Shown: piece by piece, positions 12,024 to 23,865 of the stretch
Position numbering within the stretch: position 1 is the stretch's first letter
Layout of the letters: each line of letters starts with the position of its first letter
Origin: Hordeum vulgare subsp. vulgare
Lineage: Eukaryota > Streptophyta > Magnoliopsida > Poales > Poaceae
DNA length: 64,000 nt
Assembly: GCF_904849725.1 (NCBI RefSeq)
Contig: NC_058524.1
Location: 549,261,763-549,325,762 of the forward strand
Direction: 5' to 3'
The notes under the pieces: generated by a model
Told to the model about the DNA's origin: nothing
What the model saw: only the letters and a program-made list of their open reading frames with translations
The model's database searches: none
Position numbers and translations under genes: made by a program

Positions 12024-12500
12024 TCATCGCCCCCAGCGCCACGCCCGTCGATCATGCGATGGACGACTCTTTAGTTGGGAAGTCCATAACATTCTGGTCT
12101 TGTTTGATGAACTAAACAACTGCGCCTTGGACCATGACAACGCTGATACAGGACGCCGGCACCGCCGTTGCCGCAAGTAATTTTCTTTATATTGTATCTC
12201 CATTGTATGAATGTAAAGTTAATCCTTGACTGAATGAAATTTATGGTTCGATGAACTAAGTATTTATCCCTAGATTCATGTAGTAAGCAAAAAACCATCA
12301 TTGGTTTATCTGAATAAACACTCGTCACAGGTTGAATACCCGTTTCCAGATCGACAACTATCTTTCCTTTGCTTGTAAGCTAAGTGAAGAATTGGTGCCA
12401 AGGATTGGTGCAATGCGTCATGAGAAATGTTTCTATAATATGACCCATGTGCTAGTAGAGACAATCCGGGAAGATTAGAATATATATCATATCGGGTAAA

Positions 12501-12596
12501 TTGCAATTTGTCAAATCGGAAATATTGGCATTTGTCGGTCTGGTAACATTGGCATTTGTCAACATTGTAGCACTGGCATTTGTCAAATTTGGCAGG
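12501..12596 (-). repeat. Four 24-bp tandem units
   Basis: Units start at 12501, 12525, 12549 and 12573 and share the core TGGCATTTGTC. On the minus strand, within an open frame (12620-12306), they encode four octapeptides of the form DKCQCYNV, DKCQCYQT, DKCQYFRF and DKLQFTRY. The frame-preserving period may be coincidence or a former coding repeat. Confidence 0.75.
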
Positions 12597-12883
12597 AACA
12601 AAATCACAATTAGGGTGCAATTTTGCAACTGAAATTCACTAAACATGGATTTCATTCATACATGAAACAATGGTCTTTGTACAAAAGAGTTCAACTCGAT
12701 AGGTGTATCGAACAAACTTTTGCCCAATTGCTGCCAACCACGTACTGAAATAGCTAGTTCAACTATGTATTCTAGCTAATTTAAAGTATGTGGTAAAGTT
12801 CAATGATATATATAGAAAGAATTTGTACTATGGAGGAGCTTTGTACTACTTCCGGCAGAACCGAGTGCGCTCAGTAAGAGTCG

Positions 12884-12970
12884 ATGGAGGAGGAGTTTGC
12901 CCATGAGTCGTGTCTGTTGCCTGCCAGTCCTACCCTTCGGTGCTCAATACGCCCCTCCTTGAAGCGGTGG
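12884..12970 (+). pseudogene. Short gene-like reading frame cut by element E1
   Basis: A frame starting MEEEFAHESCLLPASP runs 29 codons into the start of the E1 LTR at 12972. It is GC-rich compared with the flanking LTR. The continuation would lie beyond the missing 3' end of E1, so it cannot be tested here. Function unknown; chance ORF is possible. Confidence 0.2.
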
Positions 12971-12971
12971 T

Positions 12972-14108
12972 TGAAAGCACAATTGCTCCCTAAGGTGGTT
13001 TTGGTAATTAATAACAACATATGTATCATTGAACTAATGATACTATCCAAGTATATTTCAGAAAAGTTCAAAGATGCATTGGCTAAAGGATTGTGAGGAG
13101 AAACCCCTTGATGCAAGGAAAGGAATAGGATTATCCAAGCTTCAAGCAAGAGGACTCTACATTTTATACTTGTGAGAAATCACTTTTGAGTCCATAGGAA
13201 AGCCAATACTGTTAAAAGGGTGTGAGGCATTTATGATGAATTGGTTGCTCAAGTTCTTAGAGATAGCCACCAAATATACTCAGCATTTCTCTCACAATAT
13301 TTCTCTGTCCAAAGCCTACACATCAAAATCGGTGTAACCAAGAATTCCATTTCGGCCCTACCGATTTTCCGAGTGACAAGACCTTTCCCAAACCCTAATC
13401 TCTCCGTACCTCTAACTTTCATATCGGTGCCATCGAAAGACAGTGCCAACTTTCTGGTATGTCGATTTCAAGAATCGGAAATTCCGAGTTTTGAAATAGG
13501 TCTCGTCGAGAATTGGAAACTGCCCTAGGTCATCGAATCGGTACCACCGAGATTCATATATCAGTCTCGCCAAGAATTCAAAAAGTTGGCACATTTAGTG
13601 CAACTCGGTACCACCGAGATTCATTTCGGTGTCACCGAGTTGGGAAATAATGTTGTAACGGTTGGATTTTGGGAGATGCCTATATACACCCCTCCACCAC
13701 CTCTCATTCGTAGTGGAAGCACTCAAAACACACACTCCCTTGCCATATCCATTTTTCTGAGAGAGAGACACCTACTCATGTGTTGAGATCAAGAGATGTC
13801 AGTCCATCCATTTGAAACTTGATCTCTAGCCTCCCCAAGCTTCTTTCCACCAAATCAATCTCTCCTGCCCATGCCAAAACTGTGAGAGAGTGATTGAGTG
13901 TTGAGGAGACTATCTTTTGAAGCACAAGAGCAAGGAGTTCATTGGTCTACACCATCTATTACCTTTTGGAGGGTGGTGCCTCCTAGATTGGTTAGGTGTC
14001 ACTTGGGAGCCTCCTACTTCGTGTTGATGAGTTGAACCAAGAAGTTTGTACGAGAAAGGAAATCGCTTACTTCGTGAAGATCTACCCTGAGTGAGGCTAG
14101 TCTTGTGT
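12972..14108 (+). repeat. E1 5' LTR, first segment
   Basis: Starts TGAAAGCACAA and is collinear with the inverted LTRs of E2 (52928-51443 and 60819-59468). It stops at 14108, where G1 is inserted, and continues at 43375. It contains a series of palindromic CGGTaccACCG-type motifs (13538-13640) just upstream of a TATA box (TATATACA at 13681). GTGGT (12967-12971) is the predicted left target duplication. Confidence 0.88.
13530..13690 (+). promoter_or_regulatory. Palindromic CGGT-ACCG motif cluster and TATA box in E1 LTR
   Basis: Copies read ATCGGTACCACCGAG, CTCGGTACCACCGAG and TTCGGTGTCACCGAG. They lie 40-140 bp upstream of TATATACA at 13681. The E2 LTRs show the same motif type in the same position relative to their TATA boxes. 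Promoter function is inferred from position. Confidence 0.5.
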
Positions 14109-14737
14109 TGTAACAGCCCGGAACCGACGCTCCAGAAGATTCCTATTTTATTCCATTGTCCTCGTGTGATTTTTTTGGTTGTCGCATTCATCATCGCATC
14201 ATCCACATTGCATCAGCACTCTGTTGCCTTCAGTTTTTCAAACTTGCATCCGTTGTTAGTTTTCGGTTCCCTCCGTTTTTGTCGTTGACCGTTTTGAGAT
14301 CAACCATACAAGCACACGCCCGCGACATCATTAAAATTAATGTTTTTAGAAGTGTTTATAAAACATTCTCGGATTGGGTTGAAACTTGGCGTGCGGTCTT
14401 ATTTTAGTGTAGGTAAGCCACCTGCCAAATTTCGTCGCGATTGTAGATACTTTGATACTCGAACCGTTAAACCTATAGCGGCACTATAGCCGGTCAAACC
14501 GCAGACGTTTTCAGTGTTCTAAATTGTTGCCAGGCTGCTTATTTCCCTCTCATCTCAGCCCAACACCTCCACACGGCCAACTTAAACCCACCTGGCCTAC
14601 CTCTCCGTTTCGGACCGCCCGATCGAGATCCGATGGTCCGAAAACACAAAAAAACCCTAGCCCTAGCACCCCCCCCTGCTATATAAGGATGCCCCCCTTC
14701 CAAAAATTGACCTCCACCTTCCTCCTCCTCAAATTAT
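14109..14737 (+). repeat. G1 5' LTR (truncated)
   Basis: Collinear with 39014-39645 of the 3' LTR, sharing CCGACGCTCCAGAAGATTCC and the CTATATAAGGATGCCCCC core near 14680. Similarity stops at about 14737, so some 3.7 kb of this LTR and the primer-binding site are deleted. Confidence 0.85.
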
Positions 14738-15003
14738 CCTTTTCATCATTTAAATGCTTCTTGTGTTGGAAATTCTAATTCAAGCCTCTCTTATTTTTTT
14801 CATCCCTCTCTATTATGTCTGGAGTGTTGACGATATCTTAGAAGTTTCAGGTTTTTCAAGCATTTCAATTATTTTGAGGTTCTCAACTCATCAAGTTTTT
14901 ACTTGTACCGGTACAATCTATGTTCTCAGCAATCTTTTCAACGGTGTTTTCTTTTGAGTGGGCCCATAACGCATAGGTTTTCCCAAGATCTTAACTCGCT
15001 CTT
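14738..15003 (+). other. G1 interior fragment
   Basis: AT-rich, T-rich DNA in the style of 37729-39013. No coding potential seen. It ends at the outer end of S1 with CTCTT (14999-15003) as the possible target duplication of S1. Confidence 0.5.
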
Positions 15004-15647
15004 TGCTATCCCACAAACAACAGCGCCAGAAATTGACACGTTGACAGAGGCTGGGCTTGCGTTGGTTTTTCCCTTGAAGAGGAAAGGGTGATGCAGCACA
15101 GGAGCAGTAAGTATTTCCCTCAGTATGAGAACCAAGGTATCGATCCAGAAGGAGGGTCTCGTCAAGTCCAGAGTACCTGCGCAAACACAAACAAGCTTGC
15201 ACCCAACGCTTCAAAGGGGTTGTCAATCCCTTCAAGATTGTTTTCAAAGTGAGATCTGAAGGCGGAAAGTGCAACAAAGTAAAAAGTGTAAGGCTAAAAA
15301 TATGGTGTGGAGTAGACCAGGGGGCCATAGTGTTTACTAGAGGCTTCTCTCATAATAGCAAATATCACGATGGGTGAACAAATTACTGTCGAGCAATTGA
15401 TAGAACCGCGCAAAGTCATGACGATATCTAAGGCAATGATCATACATATAGGCATCACGTCCGAGACAAGTAGACCGATACTTTCTGCATCTACTACTAT
15501 TACTCCACACATGGACCGCTATCCAGCATGCATCTAGTGTATTGAGTTCATGACGAACAGAGTAACGCCTTAAGCAAGATGACATGATGTAGAGGGATAA
15601 TCTCAAACCAATGATGAAAACCCCATCTTTTTACCATTGATGGCAAC
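15004..15647 (-). repeat. S1: minus-strand LTR of the TGATACGTCTC family, 3' part
   Basis: Reverse orientation match to the solo LTR S2 (44314-45962). The end at 15004 corresponds to the end of S2. It is interrupted at 15647 by Copia A, and its last 94 bases (15554-15647) occur again at 36947-37040. Confidence 0.82.
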
Positions 15648-17406
15648 TGTTGGAAATATGCCCTAGAGGCAATAATAAAATGGTTATTATCATATTTCCT
15701 TGTTCACAATAATCGTCCATTGTTCATGCTATAATTGTATTAACAGGAAACACTAATACATGTGTGAATAAATAGATCACAATGTGTCCCTAGCAAGCCT
15801 CTAGTTGGCTAGCTCGTTAGTACATAGATGATCATGGTTTCCTGATCATGGGCATTAGATGTCACTAATAACGGGATCACATCATTGGGAGAATGATGTG
15901 ATGGACAAGACCCAATCCTAAGCATAGCAGCAGATCGTATTGTTCGTATGCTAAAGCTTTTCTAATGTCAAGTATCTTTTCCTTCAACCGTGAGATTGTG
16001 CAACTCCCGGATACCGTAGGAGTGCTTTGGGTGTATCAAACGTCACAACGTAACTGGGTGACTATAAAGGTGCACTACGGGTACCTCCGAAAGTGTCTGT
16101 TGGGTTGGTACGAATCGAGATCGGGATTTGTCACTCCGTGTGACGGAGAGGTATCTCTGGGCCCACTCGGTAGAACATCATCATGAGCTCAATGTGACTA
16201 AGGAGTTAGTCACATGATCACGTGCTATGGAACGAGTAAAGAGACTTACCGGTAACGAGATTGAACAAGGTATAGGTATACCGACGATCGAATCTCGGGC
16301 AAGTTCTATACCGACAGACAAAGGGAATCGTATACGGGATTGATTGAATCCTTGACATCATGGTTCATCCGATGAGATCATCGTGGAGCAAGTGGGAGCC
16401 ACCATGGGTATCCAGACCCCGTTGATGGTTATTGGCCGGAGAGGTGTCCCGGTCATGTCTGCCTGTCTCCCGAACCCGTAGGGTCTACACACTTAAGGTT
16501 CGGTGATGCTAGGGTTATAGGGAATTGTTATAAGAGGTTACCGAAAGTTGTTCGGAGTCCCGGATGAGATTCCGGACGTCACGAGGAGCTCCGGAATGGT
16601 CCGGAGGTAAAGGTTGATATATAGGAGGATGGTTTCGGACACCGGAAATGTTTCGGGCATCACGGGTAACGTACCGGGACCACCGGGACCTACGGAGGTG
16701 GCCCTGAGGGTCCACCGAAGGGGGGCAACGACCCCGGAGGTAAAGTGGGCCAAGTGGGGGAGGGAACCAGCCCCTAGGTAGGCTGGTGCGCCTCCCCACT
16801 CAGCCCAATGCACAGTGGAGAGGGAAGGGGGGCAAACCCTAAGCCAGGTGGGCCTAAGGCCCACCAGGGGTGTGCCACACCCCTCCTTCCCCCCTTGGCC
16901 GCCGCACCAGCCCCATCTAGGGCTGCTGCCCCCCCCAGGAGAGGGAAACCCTCAAGGGGGCGCAGCCCCTCCCTTCCTCTATATATAGTGAGCACTTTTG
17001 GCCATTGGAGATCAGACTTTTGCCTCTCCCTCGGCGCAGCCCTGCCCTTCTTCCTCCTCCTCTCTGCCGGTGCTTGGCGAAGCCGTGCCGGGAGACCTCG
17101 TCTCTCCATCGACACCACGCCGTCGTGCTGCTAGAGTTCTTCCCCAACCTCTCCCTCCTCCTTGCTGGATCAAGGTGCGGGAGACGTCACTGGGCTGCAC
17201 GTGTGTTGAACGCGGACGTGCCGTAGTTCGGCACTAGATCGGAATCACTGCGAGTACGATTCCATCAACCGCGTTCTAGCAACGCTTCCGCTTAGCGATC
17301 TTCAAAGGTATGAAGATGCTCTTACCCCTCTCTCATTGCTGGTCTCTCCATAGGAAGATCTGAATATGCGTAGGAAAATTTTGAATTTATGCTACGTTAC
17401 CCAACA
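15648..17406 (+). repeat. LTR A
   Basis: 1759 bp, TGTTGGAAATATGCC to ACCCAACA. TATA box at 16980-16987. ORFs in its GC-rich half recur in LTR A' and are not genes. It differs from A' at about 11 sites in the first 190 bp. Confidence 0.92.
16980..16987 (+). promoter_or_regulatory. TATA box of LTR A
   Basis: TATATATA followed by GTGAGCAC; the LTR A' counterpart is at 32920-32927. Confidence 0.6.
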
Positions 17407-18645
17407 GTGGCATCCGAGCCAGGTTTTCTATGCGTAGATTCTATGCACGAGTAGAACACAAAAGTTGTGGGCGATGATTTGTCAATTTTCTTGCCGCTAC
17501 TAGTCTTATTCTTTTCCGGCGGTATTGTGGGATGAAGCGGCCCGGACCGACTTTACACGTACGCTTACGTGAAACTGGTTCCACCGACAGACATGCACAC
17601 CGTGCATAAAGGTGGCTAGCGGGTGTCTGTCTCTCCTACTCTAGTCGGATTGGATTTGATGAAAAGGGTCCTTATGAAGGGTAAATAGCTTTGGCATATC
17701 ATCGTTGTGTCTGTCACGTAGGTAAGAAGGCGTTCTTGCTAGAAACCCAAATCAGCCACGTAAAACTTGCAACAACAATTAGAGGACATCTAACTTGTGT
17801 TTGCAGAGTTTGACATGTGATGTGATATGGCCAAAGTTGTGATGTTGCATGTATGATGTATGAGATGATCATGTTATTGTAATAGGTTTCACGACTTGCA
17901 TGTCGATGAGTATGACAACCGGCAGGAGCCATAGGAGTTTTCTTAATTTATTGTATGAGATGCAACGCCATGTGCTTACTACTTTTACTTCATTGCTAAC
18001 GGTTAGCTATAGTAGTAGTGATAGTAGTAGTTGGCGTGACGACTTCATGGAGACACGATGATGGAGATCATGGTGTCACGCCGGTGACGATGATGATCAT
18101 GCGATGCCCGAAGATGGAGATCGAAAGGGCGAAGATGATAATGGCCATATCATGTCACTATATGATTGCATTGTGATGTTTATCATGTTTTGCATCTTAT
18201 TGCTTAGAATGACGGTAGCATAATAAGATGATCCCTCTTAAAATTTTGAGAACGTATTCATCGAAGGTTCATTGTCTCGAAGCACCACGTGATGATCGGG
18301 TGTGATAGATTCTAACGTTAGCATACAATGGGTGTAAGCCAGATTTACACACGCGAAACACCTAGGTTGACTCGACGAGCTTAGCATGTACAGACATGAC
18401 CTCGAATACAAGAGACTGAAAGGTCGAACATGAGTCGTATGGTTGAATACGATCAGCATGAAGTTGCTCACCATGGTGACTAGTCCGTCTCACGTGATGA
18501 TCGGACACGGGTTAGTCAACATGGATCATGTATCACTTAGATGACTAGAGGGATGTCGATTTAAGTGGGAGTTCAGACTTAATTTGATTAAATGAACTTA
18601 ATTGTCATGAACTTAGTCTAAAAGTTGTCTTTATAAATATTGTAG
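17407..18645 (+). other. Leader of Copia A with primer-binding site
   Basis: Primer-binding site TGGCATCCGAGCC at 17408-17420, one base after the LTR, followed by about 1.2 kb of untranslated leader typical of this clade. No gene. Confidence 0.75.
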
Positions 18646-21600
18646 ATGGCCAACGTCAACCTCAATTTCAACGCATTCCTAGAGAAAAGCAAGCTGAAAG
18701 ATGATGGTAGCAACTATGCGGACTGGGTTCGCAACTTGAAGCTCATCCTTGAAGCAGCTAAAAAGGCTTATGTCTTTGATGCGCCGCTAGGTGACCCTCC
18801 CGCTCCTGCAGCAGCCCAGGACATTCTGAACGTCTGGCAAACGCGGAGTGATGACTACTCTCTGGTTAGGTGTGGCATGTTATACAGTTTAGAAACGGGG
18901 CTCCAAAGGCGTTTTGAGCAACACGGAGCATATGAGATGTGCGAGGAGCTGAAGCTAGTTTTTCAAGCTCATGCCCGTGTCGAGAGATATGAAGTCTCTG
19001 ACAAGTTCTTTAGCTGTAAAATGGAGGAGAACAGTTCTGTCAGTTAGCACATACTCAAAATGTCTAGGTTACACGGTCGTCTGACTTCACTTGGAGTCGA
19101 ACTTCCGGATGATGCTATAATTGACAGAATCCTCCAGTCTCTCCCACCAAGCTACAAAGGCTTTGTGCTTAACTACAACATGCAAGGGATGGAAAAGACC
19201 ATTCCCGAGTTGTACTCGATGCTCAAGTCTGCAGAAGTAGAAATCAAGAAAGAGCATCAAGTGTTGATGGTCAACAAGACCACTAGTTTCATGAAAGACA
19301 AGGGTAAGAAGAACTTCAAGAAAGATGGCAAAGCTATTGCCACGCCCGGTAAGCCAGATGCCGGGAAGAAGAAAAAGAATGGACCCAAGCCTGAGACTGG
19401 GTGCTTCTATTGCAAGGGAAAGGGTCACTGGAAGCGGAACTGCCCCAAATACTTAGCGGACAAGAAGGCCGGCAACGTTAAAGGTATATGTGATATACAT
19501 GTTATAGATGTGTACCTTACGAGCACTCGTAGTAGCTCCTGGGTATTTGATACCGGTGCTATTGCTCACATTTGCAACTCAAAGCAGGAACTGCGGAATA
19601 AGCGGAGACTGGCCAAGGACGAGGTGACGATGCGCGTCGGGAATGGTTCAAAGGTCGATGTGATCGCCGTCGGCACGCTACCCCTACATCTACCGTCGGG
19701 ATTAGTTTTAAACCTTAATAATTGTTATTTAGTACCAGCTTTAAGCATGAACATTGTATCAGGGTCTTGCTTAATGCGAGACGGCTACTCATTTAAGTCA
19801 GAGAATAATGGTTGTTCTATTTATATGAGTGGTATGTTTTATGGTCATGCTCCGCTGGTGAATGGTTTATTCTTGATGAATCTCGATCGTGATGTTACAC
19901 ATATTCATAGTGTGAGTACCAAAAGATGTAAAGTTAATAATGATAGTCCCACATACTTGTGGCACTGCCGCCTTGGTCATATCGGCGTTAAGCGCATGAA
20001 GAAGCTCCATACTGATGGACTATTAGAGTCTCTTGATTTTGAATCATTTGACACATGCGAACCGTGCCTCATGGGCAAGATGACTAAGACTTCGTTCTCA
20101 GGGATAATGGAGAGAGAAACCGACTTATTGGAAATAATACATACCGATGTGTGTGGTCCAATGAACGTTGAAGCTCGCGGTGGCTATCGTTATGTTCTCA
20201 CTCTCACCGATGATTTGAGTAGGTATGGGTATATCTACTTGATGAAACACAAATCTGAGACATTTGAAAAGTTCAAGGAATTTCAGATTGAGGTCGAGAA
20301 TCAACGTGACAGAAAAATCAAGTGTCTATGATCTGATCGTGGAGGAGAATATTTGAGTCACGAGTTTGGCACACACCTAAGGAAGTGTGGAATCGTTTCA
20401 CAACTGACGCCGCCTGGCACGCCGCAACGCAACGGAGTGTCTGAACGTTGTAATCGCACCTTATTAGATATGGTACGATCTATGATGTCTCTTACTGACT
20501 TAGCGCTGTCATTTTGGGGATACGCATTAGAAACTGGAGCATTCACTTTAAATAGGGCACCGTCTAAATCCATTGAGACGACACCGTATGAACTATGGTT
20601 TGGCAAGAAACCTAAGTTGTCGTTTCTTAAATTTTTGGGCTGCGATGCTTATGTGAAGAAACTTCAACCAGAAAAGCTCGAACCCAAAGCGGAGAAATGC
20701 GTATTCATAGGATACCCTAAGGAAACTATTGGGTATACCTTCTATCTTAGATTCGAAGGTAAAACCTTTGTTGCCAATAACGGATCCTTTCTAAAGAAAG
20801 AGGTTCTCTCGAAAGAAGTAAGTGGGAGGAAGGTAGAACTTGATGAGGTAATGACACCCCCTCTCGAACATGATAGTAGCACAGCGCGGGAAGTTGTTCC
20901 TGTGGCACCTACACCAACTGAAGAGGAAGTTAATGATGATGATCATGAAGCTTCGGATCAAGTTACTACTGAACCGCGAAGGTCCACAAGGGCACGCTCC
21001 GCACCAGAGTGGTACGGCAACCCTATGATGGAAATCATGTTGTTAGACAACGGTGAACCTTCGAACTATGAAGAAGCGATGGCGGGCCCGGATTCCAACA
21101 AATGGCTTGAAGCTATGAAATCCGAGATAGGATCCATGTATGAGAACAAAGTATGGACTTTGGTGGACTTGCCCGATGACCGGCGAGCCATAGAAAATAA
21201 ATGGATCTTCAAGAAGAAGACTGATGCAAATGGTAATGTAACCGTTTACAAAGCTCGACTTGTCGCAAAGGGTTTTCGACAAATTCAAGGAGTTGACTAC
21301 GAAGATACTTTCTCTCTCGTAACGAAGCTGAAATCAGTCCGAATCATGTTAGCAATTGCTGCCTTTTATGATTATGAAATTTGGCAAATGGACGTCAAAA
21401 CAACGTTCCTTAATGGGAACCTTAAGGAAGAGTTGTATATGATGCAACCAGAAGGTTTTGTTGACCCTAAGGGTGCTAACAAAGTGTGCAAGCTCCAGCG
21501 CTCCATCTATGGGCTGGTGCAAGCATCTCGGAGTTGGAACATTCGCTTTAATGAGGTGATTAAAGCGTTTGGGTTCATACAGGTTTACGGAGAAGCCTGT

Positions 21601-22045
21601 CTATACAAGAAAGTGAGTGGGAGCTCTGTAGCTTTCCTCATACTGTTTGTGGATGACATATTATTGATGGGGAATAATATAGAGATGTTGGAGAGCATAA
21701 AGGCCTATTTGAACAAAACTTTTTCAATGAAGGACCTTGGAGAAGCTGCATACATATTAGGCATCAAGATCTATAGAGATAGATCAAGACGCCTCATAGG
21801 TCTTTCGCAAAGTACATACCTTGACAAGATATTGAAGAAGTTCAATATGGAAAACTCAAAGAAAGGGTTCTTGCCAGTTTTGCAAGGTGTGAGATTGAGT
21901 AAAACTCAGTCGCCGACCACGGCAATAGATAGAGAGAAGATGAGTTCTGTCCCCTATGCATCAGCCGTGGGCTCTCTAATGTATGCCATGCTGTGTACAA
22001 GACCTGATATAAACCTTGCCATAAGCTTGGTAGGGAGGTGCCAAA
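18646..22045 (+). pseudogene. Copia gag-pol polyprotein, element A, first copy (5' part)
   Basis: One reading frame from the ATG at 18646 (MANVNLNFNAFLEKS) to the insertion of B. It is broken only by TAG at 19045-19047, where the second copy has GAG, and TGA at 20329-20331, where the second copy has CGA. Order: Copia-type Gag; zinc knuckle CFYCKGKGHWKRNC near 19402; aspartic protease DTG at 19549; integrase zinc domain near 19954-20066; integrase core with Asp near 20146 and 20335 and Glu at 20443, 35 residues after the second Asp; reverse transcriptase with FVDD at 21646-21657 (usually YVDD). The end of RT is cut at 22047 by element B. It would encode the capsid-like and replication enzymes of the element. 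Not functional because of the two stops and the insertion. Confidence 0.9.
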
Positions 22046-22047
22046 GT

Positions 22048-23865
22048 TGTTGGAATTATGCCCTAGAGGCAATAATAAATATAGTTATTATTATAATTCC
22101 TGTATCAAGATAATCGTTTATTATTCATGCTATAATTGTATTGAATGAAGACTTATATAAATGTGTGGATACATAGACAAAACACTGTCCCTGGCAAGCC
22201 TCTAGTTGGCTAGCCAGTTGATCAAAGATAGTCAGGGTCTTCTGATTATAAACAAGGTGTTGTTGCTTGATAACTGGATCACGTCATTAGGAGAATCACG
22301 TGATTGACTAGACCCAAACTAATAGACGTAGAATGTTGATCGTGTCATTTTGTTGCTACTGTTTTCTGCGTGTCAAGTATTTGTTCCTATGACCATGAGA
22401 TCATATAACTCACTGACACCGGAGGAATGCTTTGTGTGTATCAAACGTCGCAACGTAACTGGGTGACTATAAAGATGCTCTACAGGTATCTCCGAAGGTG
22501 TTCGTTGAGTTAGTATGGATCGAGACTGGGATTTGTCACTCCGTGTGACGGAGAGGTATCTCGGGGCCCACTCGGTAATACAACATCACACACAAGCCTT
22601 GCAAGCAATGTGACTTAGTGTAAGTTGCGGGATCTTGTATTACGGAACGAGTAAAGAGACTTGCCGGTAAACGAGATTGAAATAGGTATGTGGATACTGA
22701 CGATCGAATCTCGGGCAAGTAACATACCGAAGGACAAAGGGAATGACATACGGGATTATATGAATCCTTGGCACTGAGGTCCAAACGATAATATCTTCAT
22801 AGAATATGTAGGATCCAATATGGGCATCCAGGTCCCGCTATTGGATATTGACCGAGGAGTCTCTCGGGTCATGTCTACATAGTTCTTGAACCCGCAGGGT
22901 CTGCACACTTAAGGTTCGACGTTGTTTTATGCGTATTTGAGTTATATGGTTGGTTACTGAATGTTGTTCGGAGTCCCAGATGAGATCACAGACGTCACGA
23001 GGGTTTCCGGAATGGTCCGGAAACGAAGATTGATATATAGGATGACCTCATTTGATTACCGGAAGGTTTTCGGAGTTACCGGGAATGTACCGGGAATGAC
23101 GAATGGGTTCCGGGTGTTTACTGGGGGGGGGGGCAACCCACCCCGGGGAAGCCGATAGGCCTTGGGGGTGGCGCACCAGCCCTTAGTGGGCTTGTGGGAC
23201 AGCCCAAGAAGGCCCTATGTGCCATTGGAAGAAAATCAAAGAGAAAAAAAAAGAGGAGGTGGGAAAAGGGGGAAGGACTCCTCCTTCCAAACCTAGTTGG
23301 ACTCGGTTTGGAAGGGGAGGGTTCCCCCCCTTGGCTCGGCCGAACCCCTTGGGGCTCCTTGGACCCCAAGGCAAGGCTCCCCCTCTTCCCCCTATATATA
23401 CGAAGGTTTTAGGGCTGATTTGACACAACTTTGCCACGGCAGCCCGACCACATATCTCCATGGTTTTACCTCTAGATCGCGTTTCTGTGGAGCTCGGGCG
23501 GAGCCCTGCTGAGATAAGATCATCACCAACCTCCGGAGCACCGTCACGCTGCTGGAGAACTCATCTACCTCTCCGTCTCTCTTGCTGGATCAAGAAGGCC
23601 GAGATCATCGTCGAGCTGTACGTGTGCTGAACGCGGAGGTGCCGTCCGTTCGGCACTAGATCGTGGGACTGATCGCGGGACGGTTCGCGGGGCGGATCGA
23701 GGGACGTGAGGACGTTCCACTACATCAACCGCGTTTCTTAACGCTTCTGTTGTGCGGTCTACAAGGGTACGTAGATCAAATATCCCCTCTCGTAGATGGA
23801 CATCACCATGATAGGTCTTCGTGCGCGTAGGAAAATTTTTGTTTCCCATGCGACGTTCCCCAACA
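22048..23865 (+). repeat. 5' LTR of Copia B
   Basis: 1818 bp, TGTTGGAATTATG to CCCCAACA. TATA box at 23393-23400; G run of 11. It differs from the 3' LTR at six sites in the first 213 bp, five of them transitions. Confidence 0.93.

Larger units (their letters stand above)
11341..12971. other. Unassigned island between nested repeats
   Basis: No LTR, TIR or known transposase is visible. It holds a GC-rich, interrupted proline-rich reading frame (11480-12023), AT-rich DNA, a four-unit 24-bp tandem repeat (12501-12596) and a short gene-like reading frame (12884-12970) that ends at the E1 insertion. It may be old genic or older transposon DNA. Confidence 0.5.

Noticed and set aside
11615..12115. 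166-codon ORF rich in cysteine, histidine and arginine
   Set aside because: Shadow frame of the proline-rich frame at 11480-12023; both cannot be coding and this one lacks a domain.
12501..12596. CRISPR-like array
   Set aside because: The units are contiguous 24-bp tandem copies without spacers, in a plant genome.
16515..17237. ORFs of up to 114 codons around the TATA region of LTR A
   Set aside because: The same ORFs recur in LTR A' (32525-33166) with frame changes; they are LTR sequence, not genes.
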